15,548 nt of DNA, taken from Paracoccaceae bacterium. GTDB taxonomy: Bacteria; Pseudomonadota; Alphaproteobacteria; Rhodobacterales; Rhodobacteraceae. Under the pieces are notes generated by a model. It worked only from the letters and a program-made list of their open reading frames with translations, did not search any database and was not told where the DNA came from. Below are positions 1 to 7,860 of this stretch, piece by piece (within the stretch, counting starts at the first letter, position 1; every line of letters begins with the position of its first letter). The DNA is taken from positions 1-15,548 of the forward strand of contig JALQTL010000204.1 of NCBI GenBank assembly GCA_023260935.1. Reading direction: 5' to 3'. The position numbers were made by a program, and so were the translations under genes.

Positions 1-437
1 GGGCGGCGGTCTTTGTCGATTACGCCCATACGCCCGATGCTGTCGAAACCGCGCTCAGGGCGCTGCGCCCGCATGTGATGGGGCGCCTCGTCATCGTCCT
101 TGGCGCCGGCGGCGACCGCGACCGCACCAAACGCCCGCTGATGGGGGCCGCCGCTGCCGCCCATGCCGATCTTTGCTTTGTCACCGATGACAATCCCCGC
201 AGCGAAGACCCCGCCCTGATCCGCGCCGCCATCCTTGCAGCCTGTCCCGGCGCCATCGAGGTGGGCGACCGGGCCGAGGCGATCCTGCGCGCGGTCGATG
301 CCCTGCAACCGGGCGATGCGCTTCTGGTGGCGGGCAAGGGCCATGAAACCGGCCAGACCATCGCCGGCCAGACCTACCCCTTTGACGATGTGGAACAGGC
401 AAGCCTTGCCGTTGCCGCCCTGGATGGAGTGATCTGA
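1..437 (+). CDS. murE: UDP-MurNAc-tripeptide synthetase MurE, C-terminal part
   Basis: This is the last ~144 codons of MurE; the 5' end lies outside the window and the reading frame starts at base 3. MurE adds meso-diaminopimelate to UDP-MurNAc-L-Ala-D-Glu in the cytoplasm. Visible family marks are VDYAHTPDA at the start of the fragment, GAGGDRDRTKRP, the DNPR motif (189-200), whose arginine contacts diaminopimelate in known MurE enzymes, and GKGHET near 333-350. DNPR indicates the DAP-adding rather than the lysine-adding type, as expected for a Gram-negative. The TGA stop overlaps the ATG of murF by one base, so the two are almost certainly co-translated. Nothing odd is seen in this part. 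Confidence 0.97.
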   Translation, partial: AAVFVDYAHTPDAVETALRALRPHVMGRLVIVLGAGGDRDRTKRPLMGAAAAAHADLCFVTDDNPRSEDPALIRAAILAACPGAIEVGDRAEAILRAVDALQPGDALLVAGKGHETGQTIAGQTYPFDDVEQASLAVAALDGVI

Positions 438-1876
438 TGGCGCTCTGGACCTCAGCCGAAGCCGTCGCCGCCACTGGCGGGGCATCAACCTCCGACTGGC
501 AGGCCAATGGCGTGTCGATCGACACCCGCACAATTGCCCCGGGCGATCTCTTCGTCGCCCTGAAAGACGTGCGCGACGGCCATGATTTCGTGGCGCAAGC
601 CCTGCAAAAAGGCGCCGCCGCCGCCCTTGTCAGCCGCCGCCCCGAAGGCCTGGCCGCCGATGCGCCCCTGCTGATCGTCGATGATGTGCTCGGTGCCCTT
701 GAACGCCTTGGCACCGCCGCCCGCGCCCGCACAAGGGCGCGGGTCGTGGGCATCACCGGATCGGTCGGCAAGACCTCGACCAAGGAAATGCTGCGCGCCA
801 TCCTTGCAGGGCAGGGCAGGGTGCATGCCGCCGAAGCCAGCTACAACAATCACTGGGGCGTGCCGCTGACCCTTGCCCGCCTGCCGGCCGATGCCGATTT
901 CGCGGTGATCGAAATCGGGATGAACCACCCCGGCGAAATCGCGCCCCTGTCGCGCATGGCACGGCCGGATGTCATCATGATCACCACGGTCGCCGCCGCC
1001 CATCTGGAGGCCTTCGAGTCGCTGGAAGGCATCGCGCATGAAAAGGCCTCGATCATGGAAGGCCTTGTTCCCGGCGGCGTGGCGATCCTGAACGCCGATA
1101 TCCCCACCACCCCCATCCTTCTGGCCAAGGCCGCCGAAACCGGCGCCCGCGCCGTGCTTTTCGGCCAGTCCGAAACGGCCGCCTATCGGATGATCAGCGC
1201 GCGCCTTGCCGAGGATGCCACCGTGGTGCAGGCCGAACGTCACGGCAATGCGCTGCTGTTCAAGGTGCGCAGCCCGGGCCTGCATTTCGCGCTGAACGCC
1301 CTTGGCGCGCTGGCCGTGGCCGAGGCGCTGGGCGCCGATCCCACCATCGCGGCCTGCGATATCGGCCAGTGGCAGCCCCCGCTGGGCCGCGGCACGCGCG
1401 AACGCATCCTTCTGGACCGGGTCGAGGAAACCAGCTTCGACCTGATCGACGATGCCTTCAACGCCAACCCCGCCTCGATGGCCGCCAGTCTTGACGTGCT
1501 GATCGCCGCCCGGCCGCGCAACGGTGTCGGCCGCGTCGGCACCGGCCGCCGGATCGCCATTCTGGGCGACATGCTGGAGCTCGGGCCCACCGAGATCGAC
1601 CTGCACCGCGCCATCGCCCGCCATCCCGGCCTTTCCGCCGTCACCACCATCCACTGCGTCGGCCCCCGGATGAAGGCGCTGCACGCGGACCTTCCGCGCG
1701 GCCAAAGGGGCGAATGGGCCGAAACCGCCACCGATCTTGCGCGTCATGCCCGCCACCTGATCGACGCGGGCGATGTGGTGCTGGTCAAGGGCTCCAAGGG
1801 GTCGAAGGTCAGTCTTGTCGTTGACGCGCTCCGACAATTGGGCCAAGGCAGCGCCGCAACCGAAGGATCCGAGTGA
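437..1876 (+). CDS. murF: UDP-MurNAc-tripeptide:D-Ala-D-Ala ligase MurF
   Basis: The product is 479 aa, a little longer than E. coli MurF (about 452). It joins D-Ala-D-Ala (made by the ddl product in this same window) to UDP-MurNAc-tripeptide using ATP, the last cytoplasmic peptide step. The N-terminal domain shows GDLFVALKD (36-44) and DGHDF (48-52). The ATP-binding P-loop is GITGSVGKTST (105-115). ASYNNHWGVPLTLARLP (134-150) and IGMNHPGEI (160-168) are typical Mur ligase segments. DDAFNANPASM (338-348) and ILGDMLELG (375-383) mark the C-terminal domain. The ATG overlaps the murE stop by one base, and the mraY ATG follows the murF TGA directly. The start is supported by this coupling. Confidence 0.98.
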   Translation: MALWTSAEAVAATGGASTSDWQANGVSIDTRTIAPGDLFVALKDVRDGHDFVAQALQKGAAAALVSRRPEGLAADAPLLIVDDVLGALERLGTAARARTRARVVGITGSVGKTSTKEMLRAILAGQGRVHAAEASYNNHWGVPLTLARLPADADFAVIEIGMNHPGEIAPLSRMARPDVIMITTVAAAHLEAFESLEGIAHEKASIMEGLVPGGVAILNADIPTTPILLAKAAETGARAVLFGQSETAAYRMISARLAEDATVVQAERHGNALLFKVRSPGLHFALNALGALAVAEALGADPTIAACDIGQWQPPLGRGTRERILLDRVEETSFDLIDDAFNANPASMAASLDVLIAARPRNGVGRVGTGRRIAILGDMLELGPTEIDLHRAIARHPGLSAVTTIHCVGPRMKALHADLPRGQRGEWAETATDLARHARHLIDAGDVVLVKGSKGSKVSLVVDALRQLGQGSAATEGSE

Positions 1877-2959
1877 ATGCTGTATCTTCTGACCGAGTTC
1901 TCCACCGGCGGCGACGTCTTCAACCTGTTTCGCTACATCACCTTCCGTGCCGGCGGGGCCTTCCTCACCGCGCTGGTCTTCGGCTTCATGTTCGGCCGCC
2001 CGCTGATCAACATCCTGCGCCGCAAGCAGGGCAAGGGCCAGCCGATCCGCGACGATGGCCCGCAAAGCCACTTCGCCAAGGCCGGCACCCCCACAATGGG
2101 CGGGCTTCTGATCCTCTCGGCCCTCCTTGTCTCCACCCTCCTCTGGGCGCGGCTTGACAATCCTTACGTCTGGATCGTGCTGCTGGTCACCCTCGGCTTC
2201 GGCCTGATCGGCTTTGCCGACGATTACGCCAAGGTCACCAAGCAGAACACCAAGGGCGTGTCGGGCCGGCTGCGCTTTTCGCTGGGCCTTGCCATCGCGG
2301 CCCTTGCCAGCTTTGCCGCCGCCAGCTTCCACCCCACGCTTTTGACAAACCAGCTTGCCTTCCCCTTCTTCAAGGACGCCCTTCTGAACCTGTCATGGTT
2401 CTTCATCCCCTTCGGCATGATCGTGATCGTGGGGGCAGCGAATGCGGTGAACCTGACCGACGGTCTTGATGGCCTGGCCATCATGCCGGTGATGATCGCC
2501 GCCGGCACCTTCGGCGTCATCGCCTATGTCGTGGGCAACTTCAACTGGACCGAATACCTGGGCGTCCATTACGTCCCCGGCACGGGCGAGATCCTCGTCT
2601 TCTGCGCCGCCCTCGTCGGCGGCGGCCTTGGCTTCCTGTGGTATAACGCGCCCCCCGCCGCGGTCTTCATGGGCGATACCGGCAGCCTTGCCCTTGGCGG
2701 TGCGCTCGGGGCCATCGCGGTCTGCACAAAGCATGAAATCGTGCTGGCCATCGTCGGCGGCCTCTTCGTGGTCGAGGCACTCTCCGTCATCATCCAGGTC
2801 GCCTATTTCAAGCGCACCGGCAGACGTGTCTTCCTGATGGCACCCATCCACCACCATTTCGAGAAGAAGGGCTGGGCCGAACCGCAGATCGTGATCCGCT
2901 TCTGGATCATCAGCCTGATCCTCGCCCTGATCGGTCTGGCCACGCTGAAGGTGCGATGA
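1877..2959 (+). CDS. mraY: Phospho-MurNAc-pentapeptide transferase MraY
   Basis: This is a 360-aa polytopic membrane enzyme of usual family length. It transfers phospho-MurNAc-pentapeptide from UDP to undecaprenyl phosphate, giving lipid I at the inner face of the cytoplasmic membrane. The conserved residues are all present: DDYAKV with the paired aspartates 115-116, NAVNLTDGLDGLA (189-201), MGDTGS (265-270), and the triple histidine APIHHHFEKKG (322-332). About ten hydrophobic segments can be seen, starting near residues 26-40 and ending near 341-357. ATG immediately follows the murF stop with no spacer, so initiation probably depends on upstream translation. A 202-nt non-coding gap separates it from the next gene. 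Confidence 0.98.
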   Translation: MLYLLTEFSTGGDVFNLFRYITFRAGGAFLTALVFGFMFGRPLINILRRKQGKGQPIRDDGPQSHFAKAGTPTMGGLLILSALLVSTLLWARLDNPYVWIVLLVTLGFGLIGFADDYAKVTKQNTKGVSGRLRFSLGLAIAALASFAAASFHPTLLTNQLAFPFFKDALLNLSWFFIPFGMIVIVGAANAVNLTDGLDGLAIMPVMIAAGTFGVIAYVVGNFNWTEYLGVHYVPGTGEILVFCAALVGGGLGFLWYNAPPAAVFMGDTGSLALGGALGAIAVCTKHEIVLAIVGGLFVVEALSVIIQVAYFKRTGRRVFLMAPIHHHFEKKGWAEPQIVIRFWIISLILALIGLATLKVR

Positions 2960-3085
2960 CCCCGCCCCCCGGGAAGGCCCCTCACCCCCCTCATTCCGGC
3001 CGCAATGCGCCGGATTGTGCCGGGCCGATGCCTGCCCGCAACCGGCCGCCGCCCATGACCATCCCCCCGAAACCCTGTTCCGCCC

Positions 3086-3107
3086 TTCATCTTGGCAGAA
3101 ATACTCC
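3086..3107. repeat. Copy 1 of a dispersed intergenic repeat
   Basis: The 22 bases here contain TTCATCTTGGC followed by AAATACTC. The same unit occurs twice more in the window, as the two arms of an inverted repeat after murD (5336-5360 and 5384-5408). This copy has the orientation of the 5384-5408 arm and differs from it in the two bases after TTGGC. It sits in the gap between mraY and the DUF2161 gene and is followed directly by a GC-rich hairpin. I recall similar motifs as common intergenic elements in Rhodobacteraceae, but that is memory, not a search. Confidence 0.75.
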
Positions 3108-3115
3108 ACGGGGGT

Positions 3116-3136
3116 CCGGGGGTGTGAAACCCCCGG
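3116..3136. repeat. GC-rich hairpin next to the dispersed repeat
   Basis: CCGGGGG (3116-3122) and CCCCCGG (3130-3136) form a perfect 7-bp stem around the loop TGTGAAA. There is no T-run after it, so a standard intrinsic terminator is not supported. It lies 8 bases beyond the dispersed repeat copy and 25 bases before the DUF2161 start codon, so it may be part of the repeat element or may act on RNA stability. The function is unknown. Confidence 0.5.
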
Positions 3137-3161
3137 GGGCACGGGCAAGGAACCCCGCCGC

Positions 3162-3875
3162 ATGAAGGAAGCCGATCTCTACCCCCCGGTGAAGGCCTAT
3201 CTCGAGGCGCAGGGCTTCACCGTGAAGGCCGAGATCGGGGCGGCCGATGTCATGGCACTGCGGGGCGATGACCCGCCGGTGATCGTGGAGCTGAAGACGT
3301 CGCTGAATCTGCCCCTCATCCTGCAAGGCGTGGCCCGGCAGGGGCTTTTCGATCATGTCTATCTGGCCGTTCCGCAACCGGCGAAATGGACCCACCGCTA
3401 CAAGGATCTGACAGCGCTCCTGCGCCGGCTCGGGCTGGGCCTGCTGACGGTCAGCGGCTCAAGGGTCTTTGCCCACCTCGACCCGGCCCCCTATCAGCCG
3501 CGCAGGATGAAGGCCCGGGCGGACCGGATGCTGCGCGAATTCCACCGGCGCGACGGCGATCCGAATGTCGGCGGTACCACGCGCACCCCAAGGATGACCG
3601 CCTACCGGCAAGAGGCGCTGCGCCTTGCCGCGCTCATGGCGCCCGGGCCGGCCAGCCCGCGCGCCCTTGCGGCGGCAACCGGCATCGGCCGCGCCGGCAC
3701 CATCCTGCGCGACAATCACTACGGCTGGTTCCTGCGCCGGGAGAGGGGGGTTTACGCCCTGACCGAGGCCGGGGCCGCCGCCCTCGCCGCAGCCTTTGCC
3801 GCCCACCCCCCTTCCCCTTTGCCCCGCGCTCCCCTATCCCTGACCCCGGGGCCAGCGGGGGGAGAGGGCGCATGA
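3162..3875 (+). CDS. DUF2161-type PD-(D/E)XK nuclease-like protein
   Basis: This is a 237-aa protein that I recognise as the DUF2161 'putative PD-(D/E)XK phosphodiesterase' family, often found beside mur genes in Rhodobacteraceae. No biochemical role is known to me. The N-terminal half shows a nuclease-like core: E24, D29 in GAADVMAL, and IVELK (E43, K45), followed by QGVARQ (55-60). This is the spacing expected of the PD-(D/E)XK fold. Residues about 146-212 (AYRQEALRLAALM, RALAAATGIG, VYALTEAGAAAL) look like a winged-helix DNA-binding region. The start at 3162 is chosen because AAGGAA lies 9 bases upstream and the protein begins MKEADLYPPVKAYLE as expected for a domain start; longer upstream starts run through the repeat and hairpin. 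The stop overlaps the murD ATG (ATGA). The last ~22 residues are proline/glycine-rich and look non-domain. Confidence 0.85.
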   Translation: MKEADLYPPVKAYLEAQGFTVKAEIGAADVMALRGDDPPVIVELKTSLNLPLILQGVARQGLFDHVYLAVPQPAKWTHRYKDLTALLRRLGLGLLTVSGSRVFAHLDPAPYQPRRMKARADRMLREFHRRDGDPNVGGTTRTPRMTAYRQEALRLAALMAPGPASPRALAAATGIGRAGTILRDNHYGWFLRRERGVYALTEAGAAALAAAFAAHPPSPLPRAPLSLTPGPAGGEGA

Positions 3876-5275
3876 TTCCGGTCATCGGCTACAAGGATCA
3901 GAAAGTGGCCGTCCTCGGCCTCGGCCGGTCCGGCCTTGCCACCGCCCGCGCGCTTGCCGCCGGCGGCGCCTCGCCGCTTCTGTGGGATGACAGCCCCGAA
4001 GCCCGCGCCCGGGCCGAAGCCGAAGGGTTCACCCTGACCGACCTGTCGCGCCATGCGGCACTTGACGGCGTCGCCGCCCTGATCGTCTCTCCCGGCATTC
4101 CGCATCTCTACCCCGCCCCGAACCGCGTGATCGACCGCGCGCTCGATCTCGGGGTGCCGGTCGACAATGACATCGGCCTCTTCTTCCAAAGCTTCGCCCG
4201 CCCCGAATGGGACAATATGGACACCACCCCCCGGGTGATCGCGGTGACCGGGTCGAACGGCAAATCGACGACCACGGCGCTCATTCACCATATCCTTCAG
4301 GTCGCCGGAAGACCCACGCAGATGGCCGGCAACATCGGTACCGGCGTGCTGTCCATCACCCCCGCGCAGGACGGCGAGGTGGTGGTGCTGGAACTCTCCA
4401 GCTATCAGACGGAACTGGCCCGCGCCCTGACCCCCGATATTGCGGTTTTCACCAATCTTTCGCCCGACCACCTTGACCGCCATAACGGCATGGGCGGCTA
4501 TTTCGCCGCCAAGCGCCGGCTTTTTGCCGAAGGCGGGCCAGACCGCGCGGTGGTGGGCGTGGACGAGGTCGAAGGCCGCTTCCTTGCCAACCAGATGGGG
4601 CAGGGCCCGGGGGATGACCGGGTGATCCGCATCTCTTCGGGGCAAAAGCTGGAAGGCTTCGGCTGGTCTGTCTTCGCGCGCAAAGGCTTTCTGGCGGAAT
4701 GGCGCAAGGGCCGTCAGATGGCGGCAATCGACCTGCGCGCGGTGGCGGGCCTGCCCGGCGCCCATAACCACCAGAACGCCTGCGCCGCTTATGCCGCGAC
4801 CCGCGCGCTTGGCATCGCGCCCCGGCTGATCGAGCAGGCCTTCCATTCCTTCGCCGGCCTGCCCCACCGCAGCCAGCTTGTCGGCGAAAAGGACGGCGTG
4901 CGCTTCATCAACGATTCCAAGGCCACCAATGTCGACAGTGCCGCCAAGGCGCTGCAAGCCTTTCCGAAAATCCGCTGGATCGCGGGCGGATTGGGCAAGG
5001 ACGGGGGGATCGCGGCGCTTCAGCCCTTCCTCGGCTCTGTGGTCAAGGCCTATCTGATCGGCCATTCCGCCCGCGATTTCGCCCTGCAACTGGGCGATAC
5101 CCCGCATGAGATCTGCGAAACCATGGACCGCGCCGTAGCCCGCGCGGCGGCCGAGGCGCAGGCGGATGAAGTGGTCCTGCTGGCCCCCGCCGCCGCCAGC
5201 TTCGATCAATACCCGAATTTCGAAAAACGCGGCGAAGATTTCACCGCCCGCGTCGCCGCCCTCATTTCCCGCTGA
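3872..5275 (+). CDS. murD: UDP-MurNAc-L-alanine:D-glutamate ligase MurD
   Basis: The product is 467 aa, a normal length for MurD. It adds D-glutamate to UDP-MurNAc-L-Ala with ATP. The N-terminal nucleotide-sugar domain starts VAVLGLGRSGLATARAL (12-28), and SPGIP is at 73-77. The P-loop is VTGSNGKSTT (125-134). LELSSYQTE (173-181) and NLSPDHLDRH (195-204) are characteristic, as is the lysine-bearing YFAAKRRLF (210-218), where the carbamylated lysine is expected. HNHQNACAA (298-306) and FINDSKATN (345-353) complete the set. The ATG overlaps the DUF2161 stop by 4 bases, with a purine-rich GGAGAGGG at 3861-3868 as ribosome binding site. An in-frame opening extends far upstream but lacks MurD-like sequence, so 3872 is the start. 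Confidence 0.98.
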   Translation: MIPVIGYKDQKVAVLGLGRSGLATARALAAGGASPLLWDDSPEARARAEAEGFTLTDLSRHAALDGVAALIVSPGIPHLYPAPNRVIDRALDLGVPVDNDIGLFFQSFARPEWDNMDTTPRVIAVTGSNGKSTTTALIHHILQVAGRPTQMAGNIGTGVLSITPAQDGEVVVLELSSYQTELARALTPDIAVFTNLSPDHLDRHNGMGGYFAAKRRLFAEGGPDRAVVGVDEVEGRFLANQMGQGPGDDRVIRISSGQKLEGFGWSVFARKGFLAEWRKGRQMAAIDLRAVAGLPGAHNHQNACAAYAATRALGIAPRLIEQAFHSFAGLPHRSQLVGEKDGVRFINDSKATNVDSAAKALQAFPKIRWIAGGLGKDGGIAALQPFLGSVVKAYLIGHSARDFALQLGDTPHEICETMDRAVARAAAEAQADEVVLLAPAAASFDQYPNFEKRGEDFTARVAALISR

Positions 5276-5584
5276 CCGGCCCGTCGATAAGACCCCTCTC
5301 CTCACCGGCCGGGCACGTCTTGGGCTGGCGTCGGCATTTGAGTATTTTTGCCAAGATGAAAGCCCAAAGACAGCGCTTGCAGCTTCATCTTGGCCCAAAT
5401 ACTCAAATCTATGGGCGCGGTCGGATGCTGCCGGCACGGGGGTCGAAAAGGCGGGGCGGGGGCTGAAATCCCGGGTCAAGGATCGTCGTTTTATCTGGCC
5501 ATGTCAGGCGATTCCCGTTACAGTTTCGGCTTAGAACCGGGGGCAACCCGGTCAGTGGCAGAGCAGTGAATACAGGCGGACCCC
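5276..5584 (+). other. murD-ftsW intergenic region
   Basis: This gap of 309 bases has no credible gene. It contains the inverted repeat at 5336-5408. The stretch 5481-5540 is less GC-rich than its surroundings and could hold an ftsW promoter, but I found no convincing -35/-10 pair. A short open frame through the repeat arms (5166-5534 in one frame) is treated as chance. The gap size suggests that ftsW starts a separate transcription or processing unit. Confidence 0.5.
5336..5408. repeat. Long imperfect inverted repeat, two copies of the dispersed element
   Basis: The left arm (5336-5360) and right arm (5384-5408) are 25 bases each. They match at 23 of 25 positions when one is reverse-complemented; the only differences are the two bases at left-arm positions 5348-5349 (TT against GG). 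The 23-base centre contains the palindrome AGCGCT. The arms carry the same TTCATCTTGGC...AAATACTC unit found at 3086-3107. The element lies in the 309-nt murD-ftsW gap, which otherwise shows no gene. It could fold into a stable stem in RNA, or could be a REP/BIME-like element. The T-run after the stem needed for a terminator is absent. Confidence 0.8.
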
Positions 5585-6748
5585 ATGACAGAGATGGTCT
5601 ATGGCTCCATGCCCTCGCGGGTATCGGACCCGGTGCTTCCCCGTTGGTGGCGCACCATCGACAAATGGTCGCTGACCGCGATCATGGTGCTTTTCGGCAT
5701 CGGCCTGTTGCTGGGTCTTGCGGCTTCGGTGCCGCTGGCCACGCGTAACGGGCTTGACGATTTCTATTACGTCCAGCGGCAGGCCTTTTTCGGCTCGGTC
5801 GCGCTGGTGGTGATGGTGGGCATCTCGATGCTGCCGCCGGCCGGGGTGCGTCGGCTGGGCACGATCGGCTTTCTTCTGACCTTCATTGCCTTGCTGCTCT
5901 TGCCTTTCCTGGGCACCGATTTCGGCAAGGGGGCGGTGCGGTGGTTTTCCTTCGGTTTCGCCTCCATCCAGCCGTCAGAATTTCTCAAGCCCGGGTTCAT
6001 GATCCTCTCCGCCTGGCTGATGGCGGCCAGTCAGGATCTGAACGGTCCGCCGGGCAAGACGGTTTCGCTGTGCATTGCCGCGGCGGTGGTGATGCTTCTG
6101 GCGATCCAGCCCGATTTCGGCCAGTCGGCCTTGGTTCTGTTCGGCTGGGGCGTGATCTATTTCGTTGCCGGGGCGCCGATGCTGCTGATTGCGGTGATCA
6201 TCGGTGTGGTCGGTTTCAGTGGCACGCTGGCGTACGAATCCTCGGAGCATTTCGCACGCCGCATCGACGGCTTCCTGAACGCCGAGATCGATCCGCGCAG
6301 CCAGATCGGCTATGCCACCAACGCCATTCAGGAAGGCGGGTTCTTCGGCGTCGGCGTGGGCGAGGGGCAGGTGAAATGGACCCTTCCCGATGCGCATACC
6401 GATTTCATCATTGCCGTGGCTGCCGAGGAATATGGCCTGATCCTTGTTCTGATCATCATCGCGCTTTATGCCACCATCGTGGTGCGCTCCCTTTTCCGGC
6501 TGATGCGGGAACGCGATCCCTTCATCCGGCTGGCGGGCACGGGCCTTGCCTGCATCTTCGGGGTTCAGGCCATGATCAACATGGGCGTTGCGGTGCGGCT
6601 CTTGCCGGCCAAGGGGATGACCTTGCCCTTTGTCAGCTATGGCGGGTCTTCGATCATCGCCGCGGGCATCACCGTCGGCATGCTTCTGGCGTTGACGCGC
6701 ACGCGGCCGCAGGGCCAGATGGGCGATATCCTGCGCCGCGGGCGCTGA
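5585..6748 (+). CDS. ftsW: Septal peptidoglycan glycosyltransferase FtsW (SEDS family)
   Basis: This is a 387-aa polytopic inner-membrane protein of the SEDS family, which polymerises lipid II into glycan at the septum together with a class B PBP (FtsI). About ten membrane segments are visible, the first at about residues 31-50. Family marks are the loop AVRWFSFGFASIQPSEFLKP (117-136), QPDFGQS (175-181), PDAHTDFIIAVAAEEYGL (268-285), where D273 matches the catalytic aspartate of SEDS enzymes, and KGMTLPFVSYGGSS (343-356) near the C-terminus. The start at 5585 gives MTEMVYG; a second ATG lies 9 bases on at 5594, and neither has a strong Shine-Dalgarno (GGCGGA at 5575-5580 is the best). murG follows after 11 bases, so the two are co-transcribed. 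Confidence 0.97.
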   Translation: MTEMVYGSMPSRVSDPVLPRWWRTIDKWSLTAIMVLFGIGLLLGLAASVPLATRNGLDDFYYVQRQAFFGSVALVVMVGISMLPPAGVRRLGTIGFLLTFIALLLLPFLGTDFGKGAVRWFSFGFASIQPSEFLKPGFMILSAWLMAASQDLNGPPGKTVSLCIAAAVVMLLAIQPDFGQSALVLFGWGVIYFVAGAPMLLIAVIIGVVGFSGTLAYESSEHFARRIDGFLNAEIDPRSQIGYATNAIQEGGFFGVGVGEGQVKWTLPDAHTDFIIAVAAEEYGLILVLIIIALYATIVVRSLFRLMRERDPFIRLAGTGLACIFGVQAMINMGVAVRLLPAKGMTLPFVSYGGSSIIAAGITVGMLLALTRTRPQGQMGDILRRGR

Positions 6749-6759
6749 GGGGGCCGGCG

Positions 6760-7860
6760 ATGGGAAAAGAGCCGCTTCTTCTGATCGCGGCCGGGGGCAC
6801 GGGGGGGCACATGTTCCCCGCGCAAGCCCTGGCCGAGGCGATGGTGCGCAAGGGCTGGCGGGTGAAACTGTCCACCGATGCGCGCGGCGCGCGCTATGCG
6901 GGCGGCTTTCCCCATGTGGTCAAGGTAGAGCAGGTTGCCTCTGCCACCTTCGCGCGCGGCGGGGCGCTGGCGAAACTGGCCGTGCCCTTCCGCATTGCCG
7001 CTGGCATCCTTGGCGCCGTCTGGGGCCAGATCGCCGACCGCCCGGCTGTTGTGGTGGGTTTTGGCGGCTATCCCACGATCCCGGCGCTGGCCGCGGCCTG
7101 GGTGCTGCGCCGGCCGCGGATGATCCATGAACAGAACGGCGTTCTGGGCCGGGTGAACACGCTGTTTGCGCCCCGTGTCGATACCGTTGCCTGTGGCACA
7201 TGGCCCACCAGCCTGCCGCCCGGCGTCACCGGCCAGCCCACCGGCAACCCGGTGCGCCAGGCCGTGCTGGACCGCGCCGGTGCCCCCTATATTCCTCCCG
7301 GCGATTATCCGATGAGCCTGGTCGTCATCGGGGGCAGTCAGGGCGCGCGCATCCTGTCGGATGTGGTGCCCGAAGCGGTTGCCCGGCTTCCCGAAGGTCT
7401 GCGCCGCAACCTGCGTGTGGCCCATCAGGCGCGCGAGGAAGACATCGCCCGCGTCACCGAAACCTATGATGCCGCCGGCATCCGGGCCGAGGTGCAGCCG
7501 TTTTTCCGCGACATTCCCGCCCGCCTGTCAGAGGCCCAGCTTGTCATCTCGCGCTCGGGCGCATCGTCGGTGGCCGATATCAGCATCATCGGCCGCCCGG
7601 CCATCCTGATCCCCTTTGCCGCCGCCACAGGTGACCATCAGACCGCAAACGCCCGCGGCCTGACCGAGGCCGAGGCCGCCATCCTGATCCCGGAAAAACA
7701 GCTTGACGCCGCCACGCTCAGTGGCCACATGGCCGCGATCCTGTCGCAGCCAGAGGCCGCGCAACGGATGGCCGCCAACGCCCTGTCGCAAGGGCGCCCC
7801 GACGCGACGCTGCGTCTTGTCACCCTTGTCGAAGCCCTTGTGCAGGGAGTCACGCCATGA
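6760..7860 (+). CDS. murG: UDP-GlcNAc:lipid I GlcNAc transferase MurG
   Basis: The product is 366 aa, the usual length for MurG (GT28). It adds GlcNAc to lipid I to give lipid II on the cytoplasmic face of the membrane. The N-terminal domain has GGTGGHMFPA (12-21) and GFGGYPTIPAL (100-110), with HEQNGVLGRVN at 123-133. The UDP-GlcNAc-binding C-terminal domain has GGSQGA (191-196), SRSGASSVADI (264-274) and GDHQTANA (291-298). The start ATG is at 6760, 11 bases after the ftsW stop; the long open frame upstream lies inside ftsW in another frame and is not MurG-like. The stop overlaps the murC ATG (ATGA). Confidence 0.98.
   Translation: MGKEPLLLIAAGGTGGHMFPAQALAEAMVRKGWRVKLSTDARGARYAGGFPHVVKVEQVASATFARGGALAKLAVPFRIAAGILGAVWGQIADRPAVVVGFGGYPTIPALAAAWVLRRPRMIHEQNGVLGRVNTLFAPRVDTVACGTWPTSLPPGVTGQPTGNPVRQAVLDRAGAPYIPPGDYPMSLVVIGGSQGARILSDVVPEAVARLPEGLRRNLRVAHQAREEDIARVTETYDAAGIRAEVQPFFRDIPARLSEAQLVISRSGASSVADISIIGRPAILIPFAAATGDHQTANARGLTEAEAAILIPEKQLDAATLSGHMAAILSQPEAAQRMAANALSQGRPDATLRLVTLVEALVQGVTP

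Noticed and set aside
485..2332. Open frame of 615 codons on the minus strand across murF and mraY
   Set aside because: It is antisense to two clear genes, its composition is that of GC-rich antisense (G, A, D, H, Q rich) and no domain is seen. Similar long minus-strand frames at 3752-5479, 7989-9392 and 13504-14823 are rejected for the same reason.
2956..3165. 69-codon frame overlapping the mraY stop (ATGA)
   Set aside because: The product is proline/arginine-rich and runs through the repeat and the GC hairpin, with no domain. The ATGA overlap alone is not enough.
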